A stretch of DNA of 64,000 bases, taken from SLRI01 sp036796215. GTDB lineage: Bacteria > Pseudomonadota > Alphaproteobacteria > Geminicoccales > Geminicoccaceae. The first letter of the stretch is position 1. Each line of letters opens with the position of its first letter. The stretch lies in the NCBI GenBank assembly GCA_036796215.1, contig DAIRDJ010000002.1, forward strand, positions 17,607 to 81,606, written 5' to 3'. The translations under genes and the position numbers were made by a program. Below the pieces are notes generated by a model, which was not told the DNA's origin, searched no databases, and saw only the letters and a program-made list of their open reading frames with translations. This document shows positions 50,357 through 58,679 of this stretch, one piece after another.

Positions 50357-51367
50357 TCAGCCGCCGATGCAGGTTTCGGCAGTTTCCGGCGTGCAGACGT
50401 CGAGGCCGGTATAGGTCGGATCCTCCGGCGGTGCGCCGTTCTCGATGACCATCTGGCGGAGGAAGACCATCGACTGGTAGCCCATCTCGAAGGGCCGCTG
50501 GCCGACCTGGCCCAGGGACAGGCCCTCGTTCATGAGGTCCATCTGCACCGGCAGGGTGTCGGCGACGACCAGTGCGAGGGCACCGCTGTCGATGCGGCCC
50601 TTGTGCGGGGTGACGGCTGCCCGGTAGGCGTCCGGGATGAACTGCGGGAAGCCGCCCGTGGGGACGAACGCGTCGAGGTCGGGCTCGCGCGCCAGGATGT
50701 CCTCGAGCTGCTGGTTGGCGCGCGCGAAGTCGTCGTCGGTGTAGAGCGGGCAGCCCGCGATCTCGGTCCAGCCGCCGTCACCCTCGAGCCGGTTGCCCGG
50801 CGCCTCGGTGCCCTCGACGCCGGCCAGCGTGTCGCGGATGCCCTGCATGCGCTCGTTGTGGTTGGCGGCGGCAGCGCCACCCGACTGGATGCAGATGGTG
50901 CCGCCGTCGGGCTTCAGCTCCTGCACGCGCTTGGCCAGGTTGACGCCGATGTCGTAGTTCTTGGTGCCGACATAGGCGACCCTGAGGTCCTGGTGCTCGG
51001 GCAACAGGTCGCTGTCCCAGGTCAGGACGGGGATGCCGGCGTCCCGCGCCTGCGGCAGCACCGAGCCGATCGCCGGGGCGTTGGACGGCGAGACGGCGAT
51101 GCCGTCGACGCGGCGGGCGATCAGGTCGTTGACCACCTGCAGCTGCTCCTCGCCGCCGCCGTGCTCGCCCGGGCCGATATAGAGGCACTCGAAGTCGCCG
51201 AACTCCTCCTCGGCCTTCTTGCAGCCGTCGCGGGCCTGATCGAAGAACGGGTTGTTGGTGTTCTTCGGCACCAGCGCGAAGACCGGCTTGTCCTGGGCCA
51301 TGGCCCCGGTGTCGGAGAAGGCGAGAAGGGCGGCAAGACCGGCCGCACCGAGTAGTAGCTTTTTCAT
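50357..51367 (-). CDS. Sugar ABC transporter substrate-binding protein (ribose/galactose type)
   Basis: This periplasmic binding protein of the CUT2 family has 336 residues. The signal peptide is MKKLLLGAAGLAALLAFSDTGAMA, written here as about residues 1-24, with cleavage before QDKPVFALVPKNTNNPFF. The DQARDGCKKAEEEFG and VDGIAVSPSNAPAIGSVLP segments are typical of ribose-binding-like folds. The final gene of a leftward operon ATPase-permease-binding protein (53240 to 50357). A tail of Cys residues (LDVCTPETAETCIGG) may form a disulfide. Confidence 0.9.
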   Translation of the reverse strand: MKKLLLGAAGLAALLAFSDTGAMAQDKPVFALVPKNTNNPFFDQARDGCKKAEEEFGDFECLYIGPGEHGGGEEQLQVVNDLIARRVDGIAVSPSNAPAIGSVLPQARDAGIPVLTWDSDLLPEHQDLRVAYVGTKNYDIGVNLAKRVQELKPDGGTICIQSGGAAAANHNERMQGIRDTLAGVEGTEAPGNRLEGDGGWTEIAGCPLYTDDDFARANQQLEDILAREPDLDAFVPTGGFPQFIPDAYRAAVTPHKGRIDSGALALVVADTLPVQMDLMNEGLSLGQVGQRPFEMGYQSMVFLRQMVIENGAPPEDPTYTGLDVCTPETAETCIGG

Positions 51368-51427
51368 CGAGTTAGAGCCTCCCGTGCTCTCTTGGGTTGA
51401 CGTCCGAAGTATCGACACCGCATCCGC

Positions 51428-52486
51428 TCAGCCTTGCTGCCGGGCGCGCAGGCGCTCGAGCAGGACTGCGAGGATGATGAACAGCCCGACGAAGAAGTCG
51501 TACCAATTGGCATCGACGCCGAACATGATCAGGCTGTTGCGGATCAGGAAGATGAGCGCCGCACCGATGAAGGCGCCATAGATGCTGCCCTTGCCGCCCA
51601 TCAGATTGGCGCCGCCGATCACCGTGGCGGCGATGACGTAGAGCTCGTACATCCGGCCCATGCCGTTGGATGCCGAGCCCATGTAGCCGACGCTCATGAT
51701 GGCAGCCAGGGCGGCGGTCGTGCCGGCCAGGATGTAGACCTGCAGCTTGATCCGGTCGACCGGGATGCCGGTCAGCCGGGCGGCCTGCTCGTTGCCGCCG
51801 ATGGCGAAGAGATAGCGCCCCCAGGCGGTGAACTTGAGCACGATCGACATGATGATGGCCAAGACCACCAGCACGGCGAAGAGGTTGGAGAGTGGCAGCC
51901 AGCCGCCGTCGATCCAGGGGATGCTGACCTGCCCGCCGCCGATCGCCTTGAAGGTGTCGGCACCGGGGCCGAACTGGTAGATGACCCGGTTTTCCGACAA
52001 GACGATCGCCGCCGAGCGCGCGATCGAGAGCATCCCCAACGTCACGACGAAGGGTGGCAGCTTGACGTAGGCGATGAGCGAGCCGGTGATCGCTCCTGAC
52101 GCGGCCCCGGCCAGCAGCCCGGCGCCAAAGGCCACGTACCAATCGAAGCCGGCTTCCATGATCCGGGCCGCGACCACGGCGGCCAGGGCCATCACCGAGC
52201 CCACCGAAAGGTCGATGCCGCCGGTGATGATCACACACGTCATGCCCATGGCCATGATGCCGATGGCGGCGAAGTTGCGGGTGATGTTGAAGAAATTGCC
52301 CTTGGTCGCGAAGGTGTCCGGCTGATGCCAGGCGGTCGCCAGGCACAGGAGGATCACCGTGACCGTGACCCAGAAGGCCTGGTTGGCGACCGTCGCCTGC
52401 CAGTAGGTCGTCTCGCGCAAGCCGGTGACGTCGCTGATCTCGACACTGGAGCGACGGGGGCTGTCGGCTGGGGTGGGTGCCTGCAT
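51428..52486 (-). CDS. Sugar ABC transporter permease (RbsC-like)
   Basis: It is 352 residues with about eight to ten hydrophobic segments. RbsC/CUT2 hallmarks are NFFNITRNFAAIGIMAMGMTCVIITGGIDLSVGS (read in parts: NFAAIGIMAMGMTCVIITGG and GIDLSVGSVMAL) and FAIGGNEQAARLTGIPV. ATG 52486 has GGGAAGCGAG upstream. It is 13 nt after the ATPase gene. Confidence 0.92.
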   Translation of the reverse strand: MQAPTPADSPRRSSVEISDVTGLRETTYWQATVANQAFWVTVTVILLCLATAWHQPDTFATKGNFFNITRNFAAIGIMAMGMTCVIITGGIDLSVGSVMALAAVVAARIMEAGFDWYVAFGAGLLAGAASGAITGSLIAYVKLPPFVVTLGMLSIARSAAIVLSENRVIYQFGPGADTFKAIGGGQVSIPWIDGGWLPLSNLFAVLVVLAIIMSIVLKFTAWGRYLFAIGGNEQAARLTGIPVDRIKLQVYILAGTTAALAAIMSVGYMGSASNGMGRMYELYVIAATVIGGANLMGGKGSIYGAFIGAALIFLIRNSLIMFGVDANWYDFFVGLFIILAVLLERLRARQQG

Positions 52487-52499
52487 CTCGCTTCCCGGG

Positions 52500-53240
52500 T
52501 CAGGCGCTCTCGATGGCGCCGGTGATGAGGCCAGTGATCTCCTCGGGCGAGCTGTCCGCCACGCGCTTGTCGGCGACCTTGCTGCCGCGCCTGAGCACGG
52601 CGACCCGATCGCAGACGGCAAAGACGTCGGGCATGCGGTGGCTGATCAGAATGACGGCGATGCCGGCATCCTTCAGCCGGCGGATCAGCTCCAGGACCTC
52701 GTGCACCTGGCGCACGCTGATCGCGGCCGTGGGCTCGTCCATCAAGACCAGGCGGGGCTCACTCAGCCGTGTCCTGGCGATCGCCACGGCCTGCCGCTGG
52801 CCGCCCGACATCTGCCGGACCAGATCGCGAGGCCGGGTCTCCGACTTGAGCTCGTTGAAGAGTTCGGCCGCTGCCGCGAACATGCCGCTGAAATTCAAGA
52901 ACCTGAAGGGGCCGAAGCCGTGCTTGAGCTCGCGGCCCAAAAACACGTTGTCGGCGGCCGTCAGGTTGTCGCAGAGCGCCAGGTCCTGGTAGACGATCTC
53001 GACGCCCTGGCGACGCGCGTCGATCGGCTTGTGGAAGTGCTGCTCGGCCCCGCCGACCCGGATGGCGCCCTCGGATGGCGGGAAGTTGCCGGCGATGATC
53101 TTGACCAGGGTCGACTTGCCGGCGCCGTTGTCACCCATCAGGCCCATGACCTCACCGGGCTCGAGGGCGAGATCGACACCCCTGAGCGCCTCGATTGCGC
53201 CGAAATGCTTGGCGATACCCGAAAGCTCCAGAACCGCCAT
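52500..53240 (-). CDS. Sugar ABC transporter ATP-binding protein (single-domain)
   Basis: It is 246 residues, half the length of RbsA-type double ATPases, so it works as a homodimer. Walker A is GDNGAGKST, the signature is MSGGQRQAVAIART, Walker B is LVLMDEPTAAIS and the switch His is in LISHRMPDVFAV. It leads the operon. I chose ATG 53240 because homology starts at MAVLELSGIAKHFG. Confidence 0.92.
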   Translation of the reverse strand: MAVLELSGIAKHFGAIEALRGVDLALEPGEVMGLMGDNGAGKSTLVKIIAGNFPPSEGAIRVGGAEQHFHKPIDARRQGVEIVYQDLALCDNLTAADNVFLGRELKHGFGPFRFLNFSGMFAAAAELFNELKSETRPRDLVRQMSGGQRQAVAIARTRLSEPRLVLMDEPTAAISVRQVHEVLELIRRLKDAGIAVILISHRMPDVFAVCDRVAVLRRGSKVADKRVADSSPEEITGLITGAIESA

Positions 53241-53555
53241 TCGCCCCCCTGGGCCGTTCGAGCGACCCGTCTTCGTTACCCTGAGAGGCCGGAGCATACA
53301 GCGCAGGCGGCGGCGGTAAAGCCCTGAAACGATGGGGCTCGCGGGCGCAGGCTGCGCGGCGTCGGCCGACCGCCGTCGCTGTGGTCGAGTGGCCACCGTC
53401 GGCTCTTCACTATGAAAGAAGAGTCATACTAAACAACATAGTAACGAGTCTTGACGATTCCTTTACCATGCTTGCTCGGCTACAGAAGAATTTCAGCGAA
53501 AGAGGTGCGAGACGGTCGTTGCCGTGGTCGCCTGTCAATCCAAGGAGAAGGCGCT
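53241..53555. other. Divergent control region between the sugar operon and the CsgG/Hfa-like locus
   Basis: No gene is seen. The half near 53405-53475 is clearly more AT-rich than its surroundings and holds a 6-bp inverted repeat (ACTATG at 53409-53414 and CATAGT at 53437-53442) and an isolated TTGACG (53450-53455). I cannot pair that hexamer with a good -10. Promoters for both directions must lie here. Confidence 0.5.
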
Positions 53556-53978
53556 GTGCGTAGGATACTGGAGGATCGAGCGAGCCGGGCTCTTGGTGTT
53601 GGCCTCGTCGTGCTGCTGGTCACGCCGAGCATGGCCCTCGGCGGCGGGTTCCGCGAGCAGCAGAGCTGGCAGTTCCGCTCGCCGGCCGAGTTGCAGACCA
53701 ATCTCAACCGCGAGGCGCTCCGCCTGCAGCAGGAGCAGAACGGCAAGATTTTCGGCGGCTCGACCAGCATTCCCTTGTCGACCGGACAATCCGCCTTCGG
53801 TGGAGCCGGTGGTGTCGCCGGGTCCGCGACGACCCTGGGCAACCAGACCAACACGACGACCTCGGTGACGATCACGGTCACCGGGGACAACAACGACATT
53901 CAGGTCGACGACTACCTCAACCTCCAGGCCGAGCAGACGACCGAGCGGCAGACATCGACCTTCGGCGCCGGGAGATGA
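53556..53978 (+). CDS. Small secreted protein, candidate amyloid-like partner of CsgG-family pore (HfaA-like)
   Basis: It is 140 residues. GTG 53556 has AAGGAGAAGG upstream. A signal or membrane segment (LGVGLVVLLVTPSMALGG) spans about residues 15-32. The mature part has FREQQSWQFRSPAELQTNLN, then a Gly/Ser/Asn/Thr-rich stretch LGNQTNTTTSVTITVTGDNN and DIQVDDYLNLQAEQTTERQT. Alternating Thr/Val with GDNND resembles the secreted partners of CsgG-like HfaB in holdfast-bearing Alphaproteobacteria. It overlaps the CsgG-like gene by 4 nt (ATGA). The HfaA-like assignment is inference from layout and composition. Confidence 0.7.
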   Translation: MRRILEDRASRALGVGLVVLLVTPSMALGGGFREQQSWQFRSPAELQTNLNREALRLQQEQNGKIFGGSTSIPLSTGQSAFGGAGGVAGSATTLGNQTNTTTSVTITVTGDNNDIQVDDYLNLQAEQTTERQTSTFGAGR

Positions 53979-55114
53979 CGATGCGACGGTCCTTCATCCT
54001 GGCTGTTCTCGGCGCCACATTCCTTGCCGGTTGCACGGTCCAGCCGCCCGGCGATACGCCGGTCGCGGTGGCCCGCGGGCCAGTGCCGACCAAGTCTGCC
54101 ACACCCATGGATCAGGCGCTGGGCTGCCTCGCGCTCAATCTGGCGCCCGATTTCGACATGCGTCTGGCGGTGCACAGCCTGCCCGACCGCACCGGGGTCA
54201 ACGACTACGACGGGCCGGGCGCCTATGTCACGCAGGGCGCCGAGCTGATGATGGTCTCGGCGCTGGGCAAGGCCGGCGTCCGCCAGGTCAACCGGACGGC
54301 GACCAGCATCGCCGAGTGGGAACTCAGCCAGGCGATGGAGCAGCGGCTCGGCGACGGCGCCCGGGTCGTGGTCGGTGACACCTCGGTCGCCTTCCGCCCG
54401 ATCCAGGCCGGCCAGTACCTGGGGTCGACCCACACCGTCTATGGTGGCATCACCGAGCTCGACTTCGACCTGCTGAGCGACGGCTTCGAAGCCCACATCG
54501 CCGGCATCGGCGGCAAGGCCCGCGGCTACTACATCGGCATCGGTCTCGACATCGTCGTCGCCGACAGCCGCTCGACGGAGATCGTGCTCGCCCGGTCCTA
54601 CCGCAAGCAGATCTGGGGCCAGGAGCTCGAGGCCAACCTGTTCCGCTTTTGGGACATCGGCAGCGGCGGCAACGACATCGGCGATGTCGGCGTCGAGCTC
54701 TTCGATCTCAGGCTCGGCCGCCAGCAGAACGAGCCGATCCACCAGAGCGTGCGCTGGGTGGTCGAGCACGCGGCCTACGAAATGGTCCGCGACCTCGGCG
54801 GCATCGGGCATATTTGCGAAGCGCACGTGCCCGAAACCGGCCGCAGCGAGCCCAGTCGGGTGGCGCTCGCGGCACCACGCGGCAGCCAATTCGCCACCGT
54901 TGCAGCACCGGAGCCGGTGACGGGCGCTGCGGCACCAGCCGAGCTGTCGGCGATGCCTCCCGTCGTCACCGAGGCGACCAGCGCCACCGCCCTCGACGAA
55001 TTACCGAGCGACGAGCCCGCCACGATGGCCGGCCCGCCGCCCGGCAACCAGACCGTCGACGAGCGCCGCCAGCGCGCGTCGACCGGTAGGATCCTGCGTC
55101 GGCAGGATCGCTGA
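53975..55114 (+). CDS. CsgG/HfaB-family outer-membrane lipoprotein
   Basis: CsgG-family lipoproteins form outer-membrane pores that export curli or anchor holdfast. The lipobox LAGC (Cys20) follows the hydrophobic start RRSFILAVLGATF. The CsgG domain (about residues 60-280) shows VTQGAELMMVSALGKAGVRQVNR, QYLGSTHTVYGGITELDFDL, GLDIVVADSRSTEIVLARSY and a late helix SVRWVVEHAAYEMVRDLG. The C-terminal ~90 residues are Ala/Pro/Thr-rich and low complexity. It is 379 residues, longer than E. coli CsgG (about 277), similar to HfaB. It is encoded between two secreted-protein genes, the layout of hfaA-hfaB-hfaD. Confidence 0.85.
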   Translation: MTMRRSFILAVLGATFLAGCTVQPPGDTPVAVARGPVPTKSATPMDQALGCLALNLAPDFDMRLAVHSLPDRTGVNDYDGPGAYVTQGAELMMVSALGKAGVRQVNRTATSIAEWELSQAMEQRLGDGARVVVGDTSVAFRPIQAGQYLGSTHTVYGGITELDFDLLSDGFEAHIAGIGGKARGYYIGIGLDIVVADSRSTEIVLARSYRKQIWGQELEANLFRFWDIGSGGNDIGDVGVELFDLRLGRQQNEPIHQSVRWVVEHAAYEMVRDLGGIGHICEAHVPETGRSEPSRVALAAPRGSQFATVAAPEPVTGAAAPAELSAMPPVVTEATSATALDELPSDEPATMAGPPPGNQTVDERRQRASTGRILRRQDR

Positions 55115-55164
55115 ACCAGCCGCACCCTGCGGGGGCGGATCTTCAACACTCAGGAGTATACCCA

Positions 55165-56004
55165 ATGAAGCGTTTGCTTGCTACCACGGCTCTTGCCTTC
55201 GTCGCCGCTGCCGGCTCGGCCATGGCCGCCGATCCCGAGACGGTCGTGATCCTGCAGAAGTTCGACATGCCGAAGCACGAGGTGCAGGACGTCAAGAACT
55301 ACATCGGGGCGGTGAAGGACATCACCGGGTCGAGCCTCTCCGGCACCAACCTGCAGAACCTGCTGCAGTGGCGTGACGTCTCGACCGATGGCGACGTCGG
55401 TGACATCTACAAGTTCACCCAGTACACCGACGAGGCGCAGAAGGTGGTCAACACCGCCATTTCCTCCTACGGCGGCGTCGGCGCCGAGCTCTCTGCGACC
55501 AACGTCATGAACCTGATCGAACTCGAGGACACGATCAGCGGGGACGGCTATGTCGGCGATCACCTGCTGCTCAAGCAGGTCGCGCTCGGCACAAAGCAGG
55601 CCGGCGTGAACACGCTCCTGGCCAAGGGCGCGATCTTCGAGGGCAGCTCGGCCTCGATCACCAACCTCGCCAACGTCGCCGACATCACCGGTGCCGGCGG
55701 CGGCAAGGTCTATGGTGACATCGTGCGGCTCGACCAGTATGCGGCCTATGCCAAGCAGACGGCCAACAACTGGGCGTCGGCGGGCAGCGTCGAGGGGCTC
55801 GACATGAGCGCCACCAACGGCTTCAACATCGCCAGCTTCGACCTGAGCGACATGACCGGTGCGGCCGATATCGAGCTGAAGCAGGTGACCTACAACGTCA
55901 CCCAGGACATCTCGAACGGTGTCCAGGCGCACGGCTCGGTCGCCGGTGCGGCGCTCTCCGGCGTCAACCTCGGCAACATCGTGACCTTCGTCGTCGCCGA
56001 GTAA
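55165..56004 (+). CDS. Secreted five-repeat protein, candidate functional amyloid or adhesin (HfaD-like)
   Basis: It is 279 residues; ATG 55165 has AGGAG upstream. The signal peptide is residues 1-21 (cleavage MA-AD). The whole mature chain is five repeats of about 51 residues: 22-73, 74-124, 125-175, 176-228 and 229-279. Each has a Q...Q-x3-N part (Q86/Q92/N96, Q138/Q145/N149, Q191/Q198/N202, Q240/Q247/N251; weaker Q31/Q41/N45 in the first) and a TN-x2-N part (N62/N65, N113/N116, N167/N170, N218/N221, N268/N271). The Gln/Asn ladders recall curlin repeats and suggest a beta-solenoid. A terminator follows, so the three genes form one unit. Confidence 0.8.
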   Translation: MKRLLATTALAFVAAAGSAMAADPETVVILQKFDMPKHEVQDVKNYIGAVKDITGSSLSGTNLQNLLQWRDVSTDGDVGDIYKFTQYTDEAQKVVNTAISSYGGVGAELSATNVMNLIELEDTISGDGYVGDHLLLKQVALGTKQAGVNTLLAKGAIFEGSSASITNLANVADITGAGGGKVYGDIVRLDQYAAYAKQTANNWASAGSVEGLDMSATNGFNIASFDLSDMTGAADIELKQVTYNVTQDISNGVQAHGSVAGAALSGVNLGNIVTFVVAE

Positions 56005-56029
56005 GGCGCAAAGGCTCACGCAGCCACGA

Positions 56030-56059
56030 TTGCGGCCCCTTCGGGGGCCGCAATTTTTT
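56030..56059 (+). terminator. Rho-independent terminator of the CsgG/Hfa-like locus
   Basis: A 10-bp stem (TTGCGGCCCC at 56030-56039 with GGGGCCGCAA at 56044-56053) closes a TTCG tetraloop and is followed directly by six T. It lies 26 nt past the stop codon. This is one of the clearest intrinsic terminators in the window. Confidence 0.95.
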
Positions 56060-56209
56060 CGTGCGCCGACCTGCCGGGACCTCGGCTTTTTTTTCCCCGC
56101 TCGGCGAGGCAACCGTTGTGCTCCGGGCCGTGCGCTCTACAATTGTGCAAAGGTCAATCAAATGCGCGGCCGGCAGCCACACGGCTGACGCGCCCTTCGG
56201 GAGGACAGC

Positions 56210-58531
56210 ATGGCGAAATTCGGGGTCGGCCAATCCGTGCGGCGGGTCGAGGACCAACGGCTGGTCACGGGCCACGGCCGCTACACCAACGATATCAGCG
56301 TCGACGGCCAAGCCTATGGCTACGTCCTGCGCTCGCCGCATGCCCACGCGAAAATCAACGGGATCGACACCGCGGCGGCTGCCGCGGCCCCGGGCGTGCT
56401 CGGCGTCTTCACCGCGGCCGACTTCGGCAGCATCGATGCGGGCGTTCCCTGCTTCATCCCGGTCAAGAACAAGGACGGCAGCGATCGCGCCGATCCCAAG
56501 CACCCGATCCTCTGCCGGGACGAGGTCAACTATGTGGGCGACAACGTCGCCTTCGTCGTCGCCGAGACCCTCTTGCAGGCCAAGGACGCGGCCGAGCTGA
56601 TCGAGGTCGACTACGCGGAGCTGCCGGCCGTGGCCGGGACAGCCGAGGCGATCGAGCCCGGCCGCCCGCAGGTCCACCCCGAAGCCCCGAACAACATTGC
56701 CTTCGACTGGTTCTACGGCCAGGAGGCCGAGGTCGAAGCGGCATTCAGGAATGCGGCGCACACGACCAAGGTCGAGCTGATCAACAATCGGCTGGTCTGC
56801 AACGCCATGGAGCCCAGGGCGGCCGTGGCCACCTTCGACAAGGCCTCGGGCGAGCTGGTCGTCCACACCTGCACCCAGGGCGGCTGGGCGTTTCGCGACA
56901 CGCTGGCGCAAAATCTCGGCCTCGATGCCGAAAAGGTCCAGGTGATCACGCCCGATGTCGGCGGCGGCTTCGGCATGAAGGCCATGTTCTACCCCGAATA
57001 CACCATGGCGGCACTGGCCGCGACCAAGCTCGGCCGGCCGGTCAAATGGACCGCCGACCGCTCGGAGAGCTTCCTTTCCGACAGCATGGGCCGCGACCAC
57101 GTCACGACCGCCGAGCTGGCGCTCGATGCCGACCGCCGGATCACCGGCCTGCGCGTCTCGACCATCGCCAGCATGGGCGCCTACTACTACCTCTATGCGC
57201 CCTTCATCCCGACCGGTGCCGCCTTGAAGGTGCTGCCCGGCGTCTACGACATCCCGGCCCTGACCTATGCGGTGAAGGGCGTCTTTACCAACACCGTCCC
57301 GGTCGATGCCTACCGCGGCGCCGGCCGGCCGGAATCGATCTACTGCATGGAGCGGCTGATCGATGCGGCGGCGCGCGAGCTGAAGATGGAGCCGACCGAG
57401 CTCAGGCGGATCAACTACGTCAAGCCCACGCAGATGCCCTACACCACCGCCGCGGGCGAGCTCTACGACACCGGCGAGTTCGAGCGGGTGATGGATACCG
57501 CGATGCAAAAGGCCGGCTATGCCGGCGCCGCCCAGCGCAAGAAGGAGGCGGCCGCCAAGGGCAAGTATCGCGGCATCGGCATGTGCTATTACATCGAATC
57601 GACCATGGGCGACCCCTCGGAGAGTGCCGGGGTCGAGTTCAACGAGGACGGCACGGTCTCCGTCCTGGTCGGCACGCAATCCAATGGCCAGGGCCACGAG
57701 ACGGCCTACGCCCAGGTGCTGCATCAAAAGCTCAACGTGCCGTTCGAGGCGATCCGCATCGTCCAGGGCGACACCAAGCGGATCAAGGGCGGAGGCGGCA
57801 CCGGTGGGTCGCGCTCGCTGACCGCACAAGGGACGGCGATCAACAGCGCGGGTGATCTCGTGATCGAGCGCGGCAAGGCCTATGCCGCCCAGCATTTCGA
57901 GACCGCCGCCGCCGACATCACCTTCGACGACGGCACCTTCGCGGTCGCCGGCACGGACAGGTCGATCGGCATCATGGAGCTGGCGCAGAAGGCCAAGACC
58001 ATGGCCGCGCCGGCGGACGGGATCGAGGGCGGGCTCGATGCCGCGACAACCATCAAGCTCGACGCCTGGACCTTCCCCAATGGCTGCCACATCGCCGAGG
58101 TGGAGGTCGACCCGGACACCGGGGTGGTGACCATCGCCAACTACACCATCGTCGACGATTTCGGCTTCGTCCTCAACCCGATGCTGGTCGAAGGCCAGGT
58201 CCATGGCGGCATCGTCCAGGGCATCGGCCAGGCGCTGCTCGAGCACACGGTCTATGACGAGCACGGCCAGCTGGTGACGGGCTCCTTCATGGACTACTGC
58301 ATGCCCCGGGCCGATGATCTACCGAACTTCGACTTCTCGACCATCGAGGTGCTCTGCAAGAACAACGCGATGGGCGTGAAGGGCTGCGGCGAGGCGGGCT
58401 CGGTCGGCAGTTGTGCCGCCGTCATCAACGCCCTGGTCGACGCGCTCGAGCCGCTCGGTGTCCGGCATGTCGACATGCCGGCCACGGCCGAGAAGCTCTG
58501 GCGGCTGATGCACGAGGCCAAGGCCGCGTAG
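56210..58531 (+). CDS. Xanthine dehydrogenase family molybdopterin-binding subunit (form II CoxL-like)
   Basis: It is a 773-residue molybdenum hydroxylase large subunit. ATG 56210 (MAKFGVGQSVRRVEDQRLVTG) is the family start, with GGGAGGACAGC upstream. GGGFGMK and VDAYRGAGRPE (AYRGAGR, the form II CoxL pattern, not AYXCSFR of true CO dehydrogenase) contact the cofactor. GCGEAGSVG holds the catalytic Glu. QSNGQGHETAYAQV is a further cofactor loop. No FAD or 2Fe-2S subunit gene is adjacent, so it must use partners encoded elsewhere. The substrate is an unknown N-heterocycle or aldehyde. A REPIN-like pair and cueR follow. Confidence 0.9.
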   Translation: MAKFGVGQSVRRVEDQRLVTGHGRYTNDISVDGQAYGYVLRSPHAHAKINGIDTAAAAAAPGVLGVFTAADFGSIDAGVPCFIPVKNKDGSDRADPKHPILCRDEVNYVGDNVAFVVAETLLQAKDAAELIEVDYAELPAVAGTAEAIEPGRPQVHPEAPNNIAFDWFYGQEAEVEAAFRNAAHTTKVELINNRLVCNAMEPRAAVATFDKASGELVVHTCTQGGWAFRDTLAQNLGLDAEKVQVITPDVGGGFGMKAMFYPEYTMAALAATKLGRPVKWTADRSESFLSDSMGRDHVTTAELALDADRRITGLRVSTIASMGAYYYLYAPFIPTGAALKVLPGVYDIPALTYAVKGVFTNTVPVDAYRGAGRPESIYCMERLIDAAARELKMEPTELRRINYVKPTQMPYTTAAGELYDTGEFERVMDTAMQKAGYAGAAQRKKEAAAKGKYRGIGMCYYIESTMGDPSESAGVEFNEDGTVSVLVGTQSNGQGHETAYAQVLHQKLNVPFEAIRIVQGDTKRIKGGGGTGGSRSLTAQGTAINSAGDLVIERGKAYAAQHFETAAADITFDDGTFAVAGTDRSIGIMELAQKAKTMAAPADGIEGGLDAATTIKLDAWTFPNGCHIAEVEVDPDTGVVTIANYTIVDDFGFVLNPMLVEGQVHGGIVQGIGQALLEHTVYDEHGQLVTGSFMDYCMPRADDLPNFDFSTIEVLCKNNAMGVKGCGEAGSVGSCAAVINALVDALEPLGVRHVDMPATAEKLWRLMHEAKAA

Positions 58532-58540
58532 GACGGGAAA

Positions 58541-58655
58541 GAGCGGGGAGGATGATCCTCCCCGCGCCCCACCGAAATTTTGCGGCGGCGCTCGTGACGG
58601 GCTACGACGCAAAGTTATGTTGGGGTCTGGGGAAGATCATCTTCCCCAGTGCCTT
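58541..58655. repeat. REPIN-like inverted pair of palindromic repeats
   Basis: The first hairpin has arms GCGGGGAGG (58543-58551) and CCTCCCCGC (58557-58565), with tail GCCCCACCGAAATTTTGC. The second, about 65 nt on and in the opposite orientation, has arms CTGGGGAAG (58627-58635) and CTTCCCCAG (58641-58649), with tail CCCCAACATAACTTTGCG on the minus strand. It matches the pair at 29541 in layout. Confidence 0.75.
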
Positions 58656-58679
58656 TCTGCATTGCAGTCCCGCCGAGCC

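Noticed and set aside
53241..53555. A confident sigma70 promoter using TTGACG at 53450
   Set aside because: No acceptable -10 hexamer at 16-18 nt; left as an unassigned control region.
56210..58531. True CO dehydrogenase large subunit
   Set aside because: Active-site loop is AYRGAGR (form II), not AYXCSFR, and the medium and small subunit genes are absent.
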